DNA of 64,000 nt from Marinobacter santoriniensis NKSG1. Its GTDB lineage: Bacteria > Pseudomonadota > Gammaproteobacteria > Pseudomonadales > Oleiphilaceae. The stretch lies in the NCBI RefSeq assembly GCF_000347775.1, contig NZ_APAT01000017.1, positions 1 to 64,000 on the forward strand, in the 5' to 3' direction. Numbering within the stretch: position 1 is the first letter of the stretch; each line of letters starts with the position of its first letter. The notes beneath the pieces are model-generated. The model saw only the letters and a list, made by a program, of their open reading frames with translations. It made no database searches and was not told the DNA's origin. The translations under genes were made by a program, and so were the position numbers. Below, piece by piece: positions 45,693 to 56,999 of the stretch.

Positions 45693-47039
45693 ATGGCCAT
45701 GTTAGAAAAAGTTCTGATCGCAAACCGCGGTGAAATCGCGTTGCGTATCCTGCGCGCCTGCAAGGAACTGGGCATAAAGACCGTCGCCGTGCATTCCCAG
45801 GTCGACCGGGATCTCATGCACGTTCGACTGGCAGACGAATCCGTCTGCATTGGCCCGAACAGCGCAACCGACAGCTACCTGAACATTCCCGCCATCATCA
45901 GCGCCGCCGAAGTGACCGACTCCGTCGGGATTCACCCGGGTTATGGTTTCCTGGCCGAGAATGCCGACTTCGCCGAACAGGTTGAGAAGAGCGGCTTCAG
46001 GTTCATCGGCCCAAAGGCCGAAACCATTCGCCTGATGGGCAACAAGGTGTCTGCCATCGAGGCCATGAAAAAGGCCGGGGTACCCACGGTTCCGGGTTCT
46101 GACGGGCCACTCACCGACGATGACGAGCGAACACTGACAATCGCCCGCCAGATCGGTTATCCGGTGATGATCAAGGCCGCCTCCGGCGGTGGGGGTCGTG
46201 GCATGCAGGTCGTGCACTCCGAGGCCTCCCTGCTCAAGGCGATCCAGATCACCCAGAGCGAAGCCAAGAACGCCTTCGGTGATCCCACCGTATACCTCGA
46301 GAAGTTCCTGGAAGCGCCCCGCCATGTGGAAGTGCAGGTCCTCGCCGACATGCACGGGAACGTTATCCACCTGGGCGACCGCGACTGTTCCATGCAGCGC
46401 CGCAACCAGAAGGTCATCGAAGAGGCACCGGCACCGAACATCAACCCGGAATCCCGGGCCAAGACCCTGAAAGCCTGTGTCGATGCCTGCAAGGAAATCG
46501 GCTATGTCGGTGCCGGCACGTTCGAGTTCCTGTACCAGGACGGTGAGTTCTACTTCATCGAGATGAACACCCGGGTACAGGTGGAGCATCCGGTATCAGA
46601 GATGGTTACCGGTGTGGATATCGTGCGCGAACAACTGCGGATCGCCAGCGGACTGCCACTGCAGTATAATCAGGACGAAATCCGCATTTCCGGTCACGCA
46701 CTGGAATGCCGCATCAATGCCGAAGACCCGCAAACCTTTGTTCCCAGCCCAGGCAAGATCAAGCATTATCATGCGCCCGGAGGCTACGGGGTTCGCGTCG
46801 ACTCCCATCTCTACAGTGGCTACACAGTGCCGCCCTATTACGACTCGCTGGTGGCAAAGCTGATCACCTGGGGCGATGACCGGGAGATTGCCCGGCGCCG
46901 CATGAAGACAGCACTGGACGAGATGGTGGTCGAGGGCATCAAGACCAACCAACCCCTGCATCGAAGATTGGTACGCGATGGTGGCTTTAAACAGGTAGAC
47001 TTCACCATCCATTACCTGGAAAAACTGATGCGGGAATAA
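45693..47039 (+). CDS. accC: Biotin carboxylase subunit of acetyl-CoA carboxylase
   Basis: A 448-aa ATP-grasp enzyme that carboxylates AccB-biotin. Motifs: [14 protein letters not shown] (N-terminus), the glycine-rich GGGGRGMQ, and [20 protein letters not shown] with catalytic Glu and Arg. An in-frame ATG at 45699 is an equally possible start. prmA follows after 2 bp. Confidence 0.97.
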   Translation: MAMLEKVLIANRGEIALRILRACKELGIKTVAVHSQVDRDLMHVRLADESVCIGPNSATDSYLNIPAIISAAEVTDSVGIHPGYGFLAENADFAEQVEKSGFRFIGPKAETIRLMGNKVSAIEAMKKAGVPTVPGSDGPLTDDDERTLTIARQIGYPVMIKAASGGGGRGMQVVHSEASLLKAIQITQSEAKNAFGDPTVYLEKFLEAPRHVEVQVLADMHGNVIHLGDRDCSMQRRNQKVIEEAPAPNINPESRAKTLKACVDACKEIGYVGAGTFEFLYQDGEFYFIEMNTRVQVEHPVSEMVTGVDIVREQLRIASGLPLQYNQDEIRISGHALECRINAEDPQTFVPSPGKIKHYHAPGGYGVRVDSHLYSGYTVPPYYDSLVAKLITWGDDREIARRRMKTALDEMVVEGIKTNQPLHRRLVRDGGFKQVDFTIHYLEKLMRE

Positions 47040-47041
47040 CC

Positions 47042-47938
47042 ATGCCCTGGATACAACTCCAGATCCCGGCTGATCCGGACAACGCGGATCAGCTGGAGGA
47101 TCTGCTCATGGAGCTCGGCGCCGACGCCGTCTCCATGGAAGACGCCGCCGACCAGCCCCTGTACGAGCCCGATCCGGGCACCACCCCTCTCTGGAGCCAG
47201 ACCACGGTCACCGGCCTGTTCCAGTCCGACCGCGACATCGAACAATTGTGCGCCGCCGTTCAGGACGCCTGGCACCAGCAGACCCAGCAGTCACTGTCAG
47301 ACATCGAGGTCACGCTGGTTGAGGACAAGGACTGGGAGCGGGCCTGGATGGATGACTTCCAGCCCCTGAAATTCGGCGAGCGGCTCTGGATCGTACCCAG
47401 CTGGCACGACGCGCCGGATCCGGATGCGGCCAATCTTATGCTGGATCCCGGACTGGCCTTCGGCACCGGCACCCATCCCACCACTGCCCTGTGCCTGGAA
47501 TGGCTGGACGGGCAGGACGTTCAAAACAAGGACGTCATCGACTACGGCTGTGGCTCCGGCATTCTGGGCCTCGCCGCCCTGCTCCTTGGAGCGCGCCACG
47601 TTACCGGGGTCGACACGGACCAGCAGGCACTGGAAGCGAGCCGGGAAAATGCCCGTCGCAATGGGGTCCAGGACGACCTGCTCGACCTCTACCTGCCGGA
47701 ACATGAACCCGAGGACACCTGCGATGTCATGCTGGCCAACATACTGGCCCAGCCACTGATCGGACTTGCCCCGCACCTGGCGACGCTGACGCGCCCGGGT
47801 GGCCACCTCGTCTTGTCCGGCATTCTGTCCAACCAGGCCCGTGAGGTCATGGAAGCCTACGATCCCTGGTTCATCATGGACGAACCGGAACAACGCGAAG
47901 AGTGGATACGCCTCACAGGACGACGCAGGGACAGATGA
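47042..47938 (+). CDS. prmA: Ribosomal protein L11 methyltransferase PrmA
   Basis: A 298-aa methyltransferase that trimethylates L11. It has an N-terminal substrate domain (about 1-60), the linker LMLDPGLAFGTGTHPTT and SAM motif VIDYGCGSGILGLAA (about 160-175), plus ANILAQPL. ATG 2 bp after the accC stop, so it is in the same operon. Confidence 0.95.
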   Translation: MPWIQLQIPADPDNADQLEDLLMELGADAVSMEDAADQPLYEPDPGTTPLWSQTTVTGLFQSDRDIEQLCAAVQDAWHQQTQQSLSDIEVTLVEDKDWERAWMDDFQPLKFGERLWIVPSWHDAPDPDAANLMLDPGLAFGTGTHPTTALCLEWLDGQDVQNKDVIDYGCGSGILGLAALLLGARHVTGVDTDQQALEASRENARRNGVQDDLLDLYLPEHEPEDTCDVMLANILAQPLIGLAPHLATLTRPGGHLVLSGILSNQAREVMEAYDPWFIMDEPEQREEWIRLTGRRRDR

Positions 47939-48001
47939 CGGGCCCGGCATTACCGACTAAACTCCGACATTTGTAGTACAAGCCGCTTTCAGGAACGAAG
48001 C

Positions 48002-49171
48002 ATGACCCAGAGCAGCCTGCAGACCCAGTGCCCCAAATGTCAGACCCGCTTCCGGGTCACCGATCAGCAACTCGGCGTCGCCGGGGGTAAAGTGCGCTGC
48101 GGGAACTGCATGGAAGTGTTCAACGCCATCGACCACCAGATCCGGCCGGGGGCCAAGTCTTCTGCTACCGCCCAGACCAGTCCTGCGACATCGACGACGT
48201 CCGAAGAGGACTTCGTGTTTGCCGACAACCCGGAGGAGGATGCGGAGGAAGGTCGCTATGCGGGTTCGAAACTGACCTTCTCCGAAGACGAATTGAGCGA
48301 CAGCTTCCGTTCCATCGACGAGCAGTCCACGGCCGATTTCAAGGACGCGGACGAACCGTCCGAACACGAGGAGGTCGATGAGAGCTGGGCTGAAGCCATG
48401 CTGGATGAGCCTGAAGTCCCGGCTCGCCGCCAGACAGCCCCCAACCCGGAACCCTCGCCCCGTCCAGAGGAACCGCCCCGGCAGGCACCGCCTCAAGAGT
48501 CCTTCGAGCCAGAGCCGGAACCAGCATCATCGGAACCGACAACCGAGGCTCCGTCCTCTCCCGAACCCCGGGAACCGGAATTTCACGTCGACCGGGATCA
48601 GGATCGCGTCGGTGAACCCGTGCGCTCGGGTGTGCCATTCGGTGATCTCAGAACCGAGCCGGTGGCGGTGGATACGCGATCCGGCTCGGGCCTCCGAAAG
48701 ATCCTGTGGAGCCTGGTGGTCCTGGCGCTTATCGGGGTTCTCGTGGCCCAGGTGACCTGGTTCCAGTTTGATCGCCTATCCGCCATCCCGGAGCTCCGCC
48801 CCTTCTATGAGAAGGGCTGCGAGCTGGCCGGCTGTACCCTGAAGCCTCTGGTCAACGTCGACGCCATCCAGAGCCGGAAGCTGGTGGTGCGCACGGATCC
48901 CGAGAACCGCACCCAGTTGCTGGTGGATGCCGTCATCATCAATCGCGCCAGCTTCGAGCAACCGTTCCCGGCCATCGCCCTGACCTTCTCCAATCTGAAC
49001 GGGGACGTGGTGGCCCAAAGCGTGTTCACACCGGAAGAATACATCGCCGGAGATGCCAAAGAGCTCGATACCATGCCGGTCAACACGCCGGTCCGGATTG
49101 CCATCCGCATCCGGGATCCGGGGCGCGATGCCGTTAACTACAACCTCAGTTTCCGCCCCTACTCGCCGTAA
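48002..49171 (+). CDS. Zinc-ribbon and DUF3426 domain membrane protein
   Basis: A 389-aa protein. Its N-terminal zinc ribbon has CPKCQTRF and CGNCMEVF (about 11-40). A long acidic/Pro-rich linker follows (about 50-225), then a single membrane helix (about 237-257, ILWSLVVLALIGVLVAQVTW) and a periplasmic DUF3426 domain. These proteins are called MJ0042-type finger proteins; function is unknown. It stands between prmA and dusB with a 63-bp gap upstream. The linker is longer than in many homologues and probably disordered. Confidence 0.85.
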   Translation: MTQSSLQTQCPKCQTRFRVTDQQLGVAGGKVRCGNCMEVFNAIDHQIRPGAKSSATAQTSPATSTTSEEDFVFADNPEEDAEEGRYAGSKLTFSEDELSDSFRSIDEQSTADFKDADEPSEHEEVDESWAEAMLDEPEVPARRQTAPNPEPSPRPEEPPRQAPPQESFEPEPEPASSEPTTEAPSSPEPREPEFHVDRDQDRVGEPVRSGVPFGDLRTEPVAVDTRSGSGLRKILWSLVVLALIGVLVAQVTWFQFDRLSAIPELRPFYEKGCELAGCTLKPLVNVDAIQSRKLVVRTDPENRTQLLVDAVIINRASFEQPFPAIALTFSNLNGDVVAQSVFTPEEYIAGDAKELDTMPVNTPVRIAIRIRDPGRDAVNYNLSFRPYSP

Positions 49172-49392
49172 ACATGGCTATCACCCCGGGTTGACCGGAT
49201 ACCCGGGGCCACTGAAGCGAACAAAAGTCAACCAGAAAGAACGAAAAATAATCAGCTTTTTTCGCTGTCAAGCCCCTTCAATCCGGCCAACGGCAACGGT
49301 ATCATTACCGCCCTCCGGAAAAGATCGGTCATTAATTAACCAGCCGACTCTATCCGACTCTTGCTAAACCCGCTGTGACACGGACTCAGATC

Positions 49393-50391
49393 ATGCTGCC
49401 AACGGCAAAAATCGGGCCGTACACCTTGCCCAATCCGCTGATTGTTGCACCCATGGCGGGTGTAACGGATCGCCCCTTCCGGCTGCTCTGCCGCAGACTC
49501 GGGGCGGGGCTTGCGGTATCGGAAATGGTGATCGCGGATAGCAAGCTCTGGCATACGCGCAAATCACGCACACGCCTGAACCACGACGGAGAGCCGGAAC
49601 CCCGCTCGGTCCAGATTGCCGGCGGCGATCCGGAGATGCTCGCCGACGCAGCGAGGCAGAATGCCGAGTTCGGCGCCCAGATTATCGACATCAACATGGG
49701 ATGCCCCGCCAAGAAGGTCTGCAACAAAGCGGCCGGCTCGGCGCTCATGAAAGACGAGGCTCTGGTGCGCGACATCCTCGAAGCGGTGGTCAATGCGGTT
49801 GATGTCCCGGTGACCCTGAAAATGCGGACCGGCTGGGACGCGGACAACCGCAACGCGGCGGTCATCGCCAGAATGGCCGAAGACGCCGGCATCCAGGCCC
49901 TGGCCATTCATGGTCGCACGCGGGCAGACAAGTACAACGGCGATGCCGAGTACGACACCATCGCCGACGTCAAGTCGCGGGTCAGCATTCCGGTTTTCGC
50001 CAACGGCGACATTACCTCGCCGGAGAAGGCGCGGCAGGTTCTGACGCACACTGGTGCCGACGGACTCCTGATCGGCCGGGGTGCACAGGGGCGGCCCTGG
50101 ATCTTCCGGGAAATACTGCATTACCTGGAAACCGGAAAGCATCTGCCGGAGCCGGATCTGGACGAAGTGGAAGCCCTGCTGACCGAACACCTGACAGAAC
50201 TCCACCGGTTTTATGGTGAGCTGATGGGCGTGCGTATCGCCAGGAAACACGTGGGCTGGTATCTGCAGTCCCACGATCGCAGCAAACAGTTTCGCAAACG
50301 CTTCAATGCCATCGAAGACGCGTTGGAGCAGAAAGACAGTATTGAACAGTACTTTGCAGGCTTACGAAATGGAGAGGTATTCGCAGCATGA
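49393..50391 (+). CDS. dusB: tRNA-dihydrouridine synthase B
   Basis: A roughly 332-aa FMN enzyme reducing U17 of tRNA. Family signatures: [37 protein letters not shown] (catalytic Cys) and [12 protein letters not shown]. The ATG at 49393 (MLPTAKIG) agrees with homologues; an in-frame GTG at 49375 would add six residues. Its stop overlaps the fis ATG (ATGA), the classical dusB-fis operon. Confidence 0.95.
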   Translation: MLPTAKIGPYTLPNPLIVAPMAGVTDRPFRLLCRRLGAGLAVSEMVIADSKLWHTRKSRTRLNHDGEPEPRSVQIAGGDPEMLADAARQNAEFGAQIIDINMGCPAKKVCNKAAGSALMKDEALVRDILEAVVNAVDVPVTLKMRTGWDADNRNAAVIARMAEDAGIQALAIHGRTRADKYNGDAEYDTIADVKSRVSIPVFANGDITSPEKARQVLTHTGADGLLIGRGAQGRPWIFREILHYLETGKHLPEPDLDEVEALLTEHLTELHRFYGELMGVRIARKHVGWYLQSHDRSKQFRKRFNAIEDALEQKDSIEQYFAGLRNGEVFAA

Positions 50392-50705
50392 CCGCTGAGA
50401 CTTTGGCAAATGAAAACCTGAGCACCCCGGCAAACGATGATCTTCATCAGTTGCAGACAGTGAATAGCAGTGGCAACACCGTCACCCTGCGTGACAGCGT
50501 GGAAGTGGCCCTGAAAAACTACTTCTCGCAACTCGATGGTGCTCCGGTGAGCGACGTCTACCAACTGGTTCTGTCGGAGGTCGAAGCGCCTTTGCTGGAG
50601 CAGGTGATGAAATACACCCGCAACAACCAGACCAAGGCGTCGACCATGCTGGGGCTGAATCGCGGCACCCTGCGCAAGAAGCTGAAGCAGTACGGTCTGC
50701 TATAA
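50388..50705 (+). CDS. fis: DNA-binding protein Fis
   Basis: A 105-aa nucleoid protein. The C-terminal helix-turn-helix is nearly invariant ([20 protein letters not shown]), and the N-terminal beta-hairpin arm contains [15 protein letters not shown]. Fis bends DNA and controls growth-phase genes and rRNA promoters. Translationally coupled to dusB. Confidence 0.97.
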   Translation: MTAETLANENLSTPANDDLHQLQTVNSSGNTVTLRDSVEVALKNYFSQLDGAPVSDVYQLVLSEVEAPLLEQVMKYTRNNQTKASTMLGLNRGTLRKKLKQYGLL

Positions 50706-50718
50706 TCTGACCCGCCCC

Positions 50719-50751
50719 AAGGGCCTCCCGGATCACGTTCGCGAGGCCCTT
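50719..50751 (+). terminator. Probable terminator after fis
   Basis: AAGGGCCTC and GAGGCCCTT form a perfect 9-bp stem with a 15-nt loop, 13 bp after the fis stop. The T-run is interrupted (TGTTCGTT). Confidence 0.6.
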
Positions 50752-50821
50752 GTTCGTTACAGCGAGGCCATCGTCGCCCCGCCATGTTATCCGGCTTATC
50801 TGACCAGCGAAGAAAGTGACC

Positions 50822-52402
<1,581 letters not shown>

Positions 52403-52414
52403 GGAGCTCACTGA

Positions 52415-53701
52415 ATGAACATTCTGGTTATCGGAAGCGGCGGTCGTGAACATGCCCTGGCCTGGAAGGCTGCCCAGTCTCCGCTGGCAGAGACGGTTTT
52501 CGTGGCGCCCGGCAATGCCGGTACAGCGCGCGAACCGGGCCTCGAAAACGTCAACATCGACGTCATGGACCTGGAGGCTCTGGCCGATTTCGCAAGCGAC
52601 AACAATGTCGGCCTGACCATCGTCGGTCCCGAAGCTCCCCTCGTCGCCGGCGTGGTCGATCGTTTTGAAGAGCGCGGTCTGCGCATCTTCGGCCCCAGTG
52701 CGGGCGCCGCCCAGCTGGAAGGCTCAAAGGCGTTCACCAAGGATTTCCTGGCCCGCCAGAAGATTCCGACGGCGGCCTACGGGAATTTCACAGATGTGGA
52801 TGAAGCCCTGGCATATGTCCGTGAGCAGGGTGCGCCCATCGTGGTCAAGGCCGATGGCCTGGCTGCCGGCAAGGGTGTGATCGTGGCCATGACTCTGGAA
52901 GAAGCGGAATCGGCCATCCGGGATATGCTGGCGGGCAATGCATTCGGCGACGCCGGAAGCCGCGTCGTGATCGAGGAGTTCCTCGAAGGCGAGGAAGCCT
53001 CCTTCATCGTGATGGTCGACGGCGAGCACGTGCTGCCGATGGCCACCTCACAGGACCACAAACGGGTGGGTGACGGCGACACCGGCCCAAACACCGGTGG
53101 CATGGGCGCCTACTCGCCGGCCCCGGTCGTGACCCCGGAGGTTCATCAACGCATCATGGACGAGGTAATCTATCCGACCGTCCGGGGCATGGCGGCGGAA
53201 GGGCACCCCTACAAGGGTTTCCTGTACGCCGGGCTGATGATTGACGCCAGTGGCGCTCCGAAGGTTATCGAGTACAACTGCCGCTTCGGCGATCCGGAAA
53301 CCCAGCCCATCATGCTGCGCATGAAGTCCGATCTGGTGGCGCTCTGCCAGGCAGCGGTAGACGGCAAGCTGGACCAGTGCCAGTCCGAGTGGGATGACCG
53401 CGCCTCGGTAGGTATCGTACTCGCGGCGGGCGGTTATCCGGGCAGCTATAACAAGGGAGACGCCATTTCTGGCTTGCCGGAATCCGAAGTGGGCGGGGAA
53501 AAGGTGTTCCACGCGGGCACGAAACTGGACGGCGATACAGTGGTCACCAGCGGCGGTCGGGTACTCTGTGCCACCGCGCTCGGACAGACCGTGACCGAGG
53601 CCCAGAAACGGGCCTACACCCTGGCTGCGAAAATCCATTGGGATGGTGCATTCTATCGCAAGGACATTGCCTACCGGGCAATAGCCCGGGAAGAAGGCTG
53701 A
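52415..53701 (+). CDS. purD: Phosphoribosylamine-glycine ligase
   Basis: A 428-aa ATP-grasp ligase of purine synthesis. N-terminal NILVIGSGGREHALAWKA, ATP-loop VVKADGLAAGKGVIVA, and GAYSPAPVVTP plus YNCRFGDPETQ in the catalytic core. ATG at 52415 with GAGG upstream. Followed by a strong terminator. Confidence 0.97.
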   Translation: MNILVIGSGGREHALAWKAAQSPLAETVFVAPGNAGTAREPGLENVNIDVMDLEALADFASDNNVGLTIVGPEAPLVAGVVDRFEERGLRIFGPSAGAAQLEGSKAFTKDFLARQKIPTAAYGNFTDVDEALAYVREQGAPIVVKADGLAAGKGVIVAMTLEEAESAIRDMLAGNAFGDAGSRVVIEEFLEGEEASFIVMVDGEHVLPMATSQDHKRVGDGDTGPNTGGMGAYSPAPVVTPEVHQRIMDEVIYPTVRGMAAEGHPYKGFLYAGLMIDASGAPKVIEYNCRFGDPETQPIMLRMKSDLVALCQAAVDGKLDQCQSEWDDRASVGIVLAAGGYPGSYNKGDAISGLPESEVGGEKVFHAGTKLDGDTVVTSGGRVLCATALGQTVTEAQKRAYTLAAKIHWDGAFYRKDIAYRAIAREEG

Positions 53702-53717
53702 TCCGGATGGAAAACAG

Positions 53718-53743
53718 AGCCCGGTCAATGACCGGGCTTTTTT
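53718..53743 (+). terminator. Rho-independent terminator of purD
   Basis: AGCCCGGT-CAATG-ACCGGGCT stem with six T residues, 17 bp past the purD stop. Confidence 0.93.
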
Positions 53744-53844
53744 ATGCCTGAATCCCTCTTTATCCGGCTGTTTTGACTACAACCACTCGACAAAAAAGGG
53801 TAGCCTTGGCAAGCATTTCCTTTTTGTAATGAAACGTCGGTGCC

Positions 53845-55419
53845 ATGCCCGAAGCTCTCTGGATTTCCTTCGCGTTTGTTCTTGGTCTGCTGGTCAAAGG
53901 CGTCGGCCTGCCACCCCTCGTGGGCTATCTGACGGCCGGATTCCTGCTGAGCGGACTTTCTTCTGCAACCGGCCTGATCATTGAATCCACCGAAGTTCTC
54001 GGCCACATCGCCCATGTCGGCGTCCTGCTGCTGCTGTTTACCGTCGGCCTCAAGCTCAAGTTACGCTCTATCATCAGTCCGGAAGTCATTGGCGGCAGCC
54101 TGCTCCACTTCGCCATCACCTGCCTGGTTCTGACCCCGGCCCTGCATCTTCTGCTGGCCCTGGACTGGACAACGGCGCTGATGCTGTCGATTGCCCTGTC
54201 ATTTTCCTCCACCGTCCTGGCCGCCAAGGTTCTGGAATCCAAACGCGAACTGCGAGCCTTTCACGGACGGGTCGCGATTGGCATCCTGGTCATGCAGGAT
54301 CTGCTTGCCCTCGCGGTGATGAGCCTTGCAGCGGGACAAACGCCGTCGCAATGGGCCCTGATCGTTTTCGGACTGCCCCTGTTGCGCCCCATTCTGTTCC
54401 GACTGCTGGATGCCAGTGGCCACGACGAATTGCTGGTCCTGCTGGGACTGCTACTGGCACTGGTATTGGGAGGCTATGGTTTCGAGTCGGTCGGCCTGAG
54501 TTCCGAGCTGGGGGCGCTGGTGTTTGGCGCCATGCTGGCCAATCATCCCCGTTCCCAGGAACTCTCCAAGTCTCTGTGGAGCGTCAAGGAAGTCTTTCTC
54601 GTGGGCTTTTTCCTGCAGATCGGCATCGGTGGGCTGCCGGACACCCAGGCCCTGTTATTCGCCGTTGCCGCGGGTTTGCTGCTTCCTCTCAAGGGTGTGC
54701 TGTTCTTTTTCCTGCTGCTGGCCTTCCGGCTTCGGGCCCGCAGCGGCTTCCTCAGCGCCCTGGCACTGACCAACTACAGCGAGTTCGGGTTGATCGTCGC
54801 GAGTATCGCTCTGCCCCAGTGGCTGGTTCCACTGGCGCTTTCAGTAGCCTTGTCATTCCTGGTGTCTGCCCCACTGAACCGCATCGCCCATTCGCTCTAT
54901 GAACGTCTGGCCAAACGCCTGGGGCGCTTCGAGTCGGACAAGCACCACCCGGACGAGCAGCCAATCTCCCTGGGCAACACCCGGGTCCTCATTATGGGGA
55001 TGGGGCGTACCGGCACCGCGGCCTATGACTGGCTCAAGGAAAGCGAGCCGCGCCTGATGGGACTGGATTCGGATCCCGCGAAAGCCCGGAAACACCAGCA
55101 CGAGGGCCGGAACGTGGTATTCGCCGATGCAGAGGACACCTCCTTCTGGAACGGCCTGCACATGCCCTCGGTACAGTCGGTGATCCTGGCACTCGGTGAC
55201 ATCGAGGGGAAACTGATCGCCGCGCGCAGCCTGCGAAAAATGGGTTTTCGCGGCTACATCGTCGCTCATACCATGTTCGAGGATGAAGCGCATCAGATCC
55301 GAGAGGCCGGCGCCAACGACGCTTACCTCACGATGAACGAGACCGGCGTCGCTCTGGCCAGTCATATCCGGAACCTTGCCCACCCTGCTCCAACGACGCA
55401 GCCCCGACAAGCGGACTAG
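53845..55419 (+). CDS. CPA2-family monovalent cation/proton antiporter with TrkA-N domain (KefB-like)
   Basis: A 524-aa inner-membrane protein with about 12 hydrophobic helices (residues 1-370) of the sodium/potassium-hydrogen exchanger family. A cytoplasmic TrkA-N/RCK nucleotide-binding domain follows (about 385-500, VLIMGMGRTGTAAYDWL, VFADAEDTSFW). This matches potassium/proton antiporters or glutathione-gated efflux systems (KefB/KefC), but the KefF-type ancillary gene is absent, so ion and gating are uncertain. ATG at 53845. It converges on the EgtB/SenA-like gene, sharing 4 bp at the stops. Confidence 0.88.
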   Translation: MPEALWISFAFVLGLLVKGVGLPPLVGYLTAGFLLSGLSSATGLIIESTEVLGHIAHVGVLLLLFTVGLKLKLRSIISPEVIGGSLLHFAITCLVLTPALHLLLALDWTTALMLSIALSFSSTVLAAKVLESKRELRAFHGRVAIGILVMQDLLALAVMSLAAGQTPSQWALIVFGLPLLRPILFRLLDASGHDELLVLLGLLLALVLGGYGFESVGLSSELGALVFGAMLANHPRSQELSKSLWSVKEVFLVGFFLQIGIGGLPDTQALLFAVAAGLLLPLKGVLFFFLLLAFRLRARSGFLSALALTNYSEFGLIVASIALPQWLVPLALSVALSFLVSAPLNRIAHSLYERLAKRLGRFESDKHHPDEQPISLGNTRVLIMGMGRTGTAAYDWLKESEPRLMGLDSDPAKARKHQHEGRNVVFADAEDTSFWNGLHMPSVQSVILALGDIEGKLIAARSLRKMGFRGYIVAHTMFEDEAHQIREAGANDAYLTMNETGVALASHIRNLAHPAPTTQPRQAD

Positions 55420-56765
55420 ACGGCACAGGTCCGGAAACCGGTGAAGACGTCGTTTCGCGAAGGCAGGTAAGCCTGCCGGTAGGTGCCGCGGATCAGGCAG
55501 GAGGAGGTGGCACAACTGCCACCCCGGGTCACCTTGTGGTCGCCGAACTGCAGCGTCGACATGAACGGATACATATCGACCCGGAATCCGTCGTAGGGCA
55601 GGAACTGACTGCTGGTCCACTCCCACACGGACCCGATCATCTGTCGGCAACCAAAGGGGCTTTCGCCATCCGCGTAATCCCAGACCGGATTCTGCGCCTG
55701 ACTGCGGGCATCGAGATCGGCTCTGGCCGGACCGGGCGACTCATTACCCCAGGGATAGCGGCAAAACGGCTGCCCCGGCCGGTTGGCCAGCGCCGCCGCC
55801 TCCCACTCAAACTCCGAGGGCAGACGCCGGCCCGCCCAATTACACCACGCTTCCGCTTCCCAGTAGCTCACATGGGTGACCGGCGCATCGGAATTCAATG
55901 GCTGCCAGCGATCGAAGAGACGTTCTTCCCACCGATTGTCGTGCCAGCGCCAGTACAGCGGATGGCGGGGCTGACGCATCAAGGGCTCGGCGTAACCGTG
56001 CACGAGCGCCATATCCTGTTCCGTTTGCAGCCACGTTCGACCACCAAACGACCACAGCTCCGGACGCTGATAACCGCCATCCTCAACAAACGCCAGGAAG
56101 TCTCGATTGGATACCGGCGTACGCCCGATGCGGAAGGCCTCCAGTTCCAGCTCAAACCCCGGCTTCTCGTTGTCGAAAGCAAAATTCGATGTCGCGTAAT
56201 CCGCAGCGTCCCCGGGCATGCCTATGAGCCAGCGACCGGCCGGGATGTCGACATCGCCGGACAGCGGTTCCGACGGCGCAGGGCGATCCGCTTTGACATC
56301 TTCCGGTGCCGGATAGCCGACCGTCTGGCGACACCAGATCAGGGATTCGATGTGCATGTTCTGATGGAAAATCGCGTAGCGGTAGAGATAGAGCTCCCGG
56401 TCGGACAGCGGCTCTCGCCGGATGCGGTCCGCCACCCGGTCGTAGATGGTGTTGAAGTAGGACAGGGTTCGCTCCCGCCCCGGAAAGAGATCCTTCCGCC
56501 AGCGATCCCGGTGGGCGACGTGAAAGGAATCCCACAGATCGTCCATGGAGGGATCGTAACTCGGGGTGCCGTCCAGCAGGTTGAACACAAAGACCTCGTA
56601 AAAGAAGGCGGCGTGCCCCATCTCCCAGAGCGGAGGATTCACCCCCGGGTGATAGGGCACATCCAGTTGTCGATCCGACAAAGACGTCACCAGATTGATC
56701 GTGCGATGCCGGGCATTTTCCAGATCCGCCAGCAGGCGTTCCCGAGACCACTCAACAGGTTTCAT
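55416..56765 (-). CDS. EgtB/SenA-like DinB-FGE sulfoxide (selenoxide) synthase
   Basis: A 449-aa cytoplasmic nonhaem-iron enzyme. N-terminal DinB_2-like domain (about 1-170) holds the putative iron triad His51 (LWEMGHAAFFYE), His134 and His138 (FHQNMHIES). The C-terminal formylglycine-generating-type domain (about 180-449) has TPVSNRDFLAFV, VSYWEAEAWCNWAGRRLPSEFEWEAAA and KVTRGGSCATSSC. The fold joins a thiol or selenol to histidine-betaine in ergothioneine (EgtB) or selenoneine (SenA) synthesis. The EgtD methyltransferase and the SenB/SenC partners are absent here, so substrate is unresolved. OvoA-type C-terminal methyltransferase is not present. Confidence 0.82.
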   Translation of the reverse strand: MKPVEWSRERLLADLENARHRTINLVTSLSDRQLDVPYHPGVNPPLWEMGHAAFFYEVFVFNLLDGTPSYDPSMDDLWDSFHVAHRDRWRKDLFPGRERTLSYFNTIYDRVADRIRREPLSDRELYLYRYAIFHQNMHIESLIWCRQTVGYPAPEDVKADRPAPSEPLSGDVDIPAGRWLIGMPGDAADYATSNFAFDNEKPGFELELEAFRIGRTPVSNRDFLAFVEDGGYQRPELWSFGGRTWLQTEQDMALVHGYAEPLMRQPRHPLYWRWHDNRWEERLFDRWQPLNSDAPVTHVSYWEAEAWCNWAGRRLPSEFEWEAAALANRPGQPFCRYPWGNESPGPARADLDARSQAQNPVWDYADGESPFGCRQMIGSVWEWTSSQFLPYDGFRVDMYPFMSTLQFGDHKVTRGGSCATSSCLIRGTYRQAYLPSRNDVFTGFRTCAV

Positions 56766-56999
56766 CAGCCTTCCTCTCCTCTACCGATCGCTCATCCTGG
56801 CCGGCCGGATGTCGATGCGGTTTACAGTTATCGTCCCTGCCGGGTTTGCACAATTTCCTAACTGCCCGGCCGCCGGCATTAATAGCCAATGTGGCACACA
56901 AACTGAATATACGTATCCTGCACGAAACGGCCCAAGCAGTAACACCGTATTCAACAACGCCGCACTGTTCCATTCAGGCAACTCTTCGGGAGTCTCGCC

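Noticed and set aside
50760..50821. Riboswitch or leader before purH
   Set aside because: The gap between the fis hairpin and purH is too short and shows no conserved purine-riboswitch elements.
56891..56907. Possible sigma-54 promoter (TGTGGCACACAAACTGA) upstream of the VpsR-like gene
   Set aside because: The -24 TGGCAC is fine but the required -12 GC is GA; spacing-matched consensus fails.
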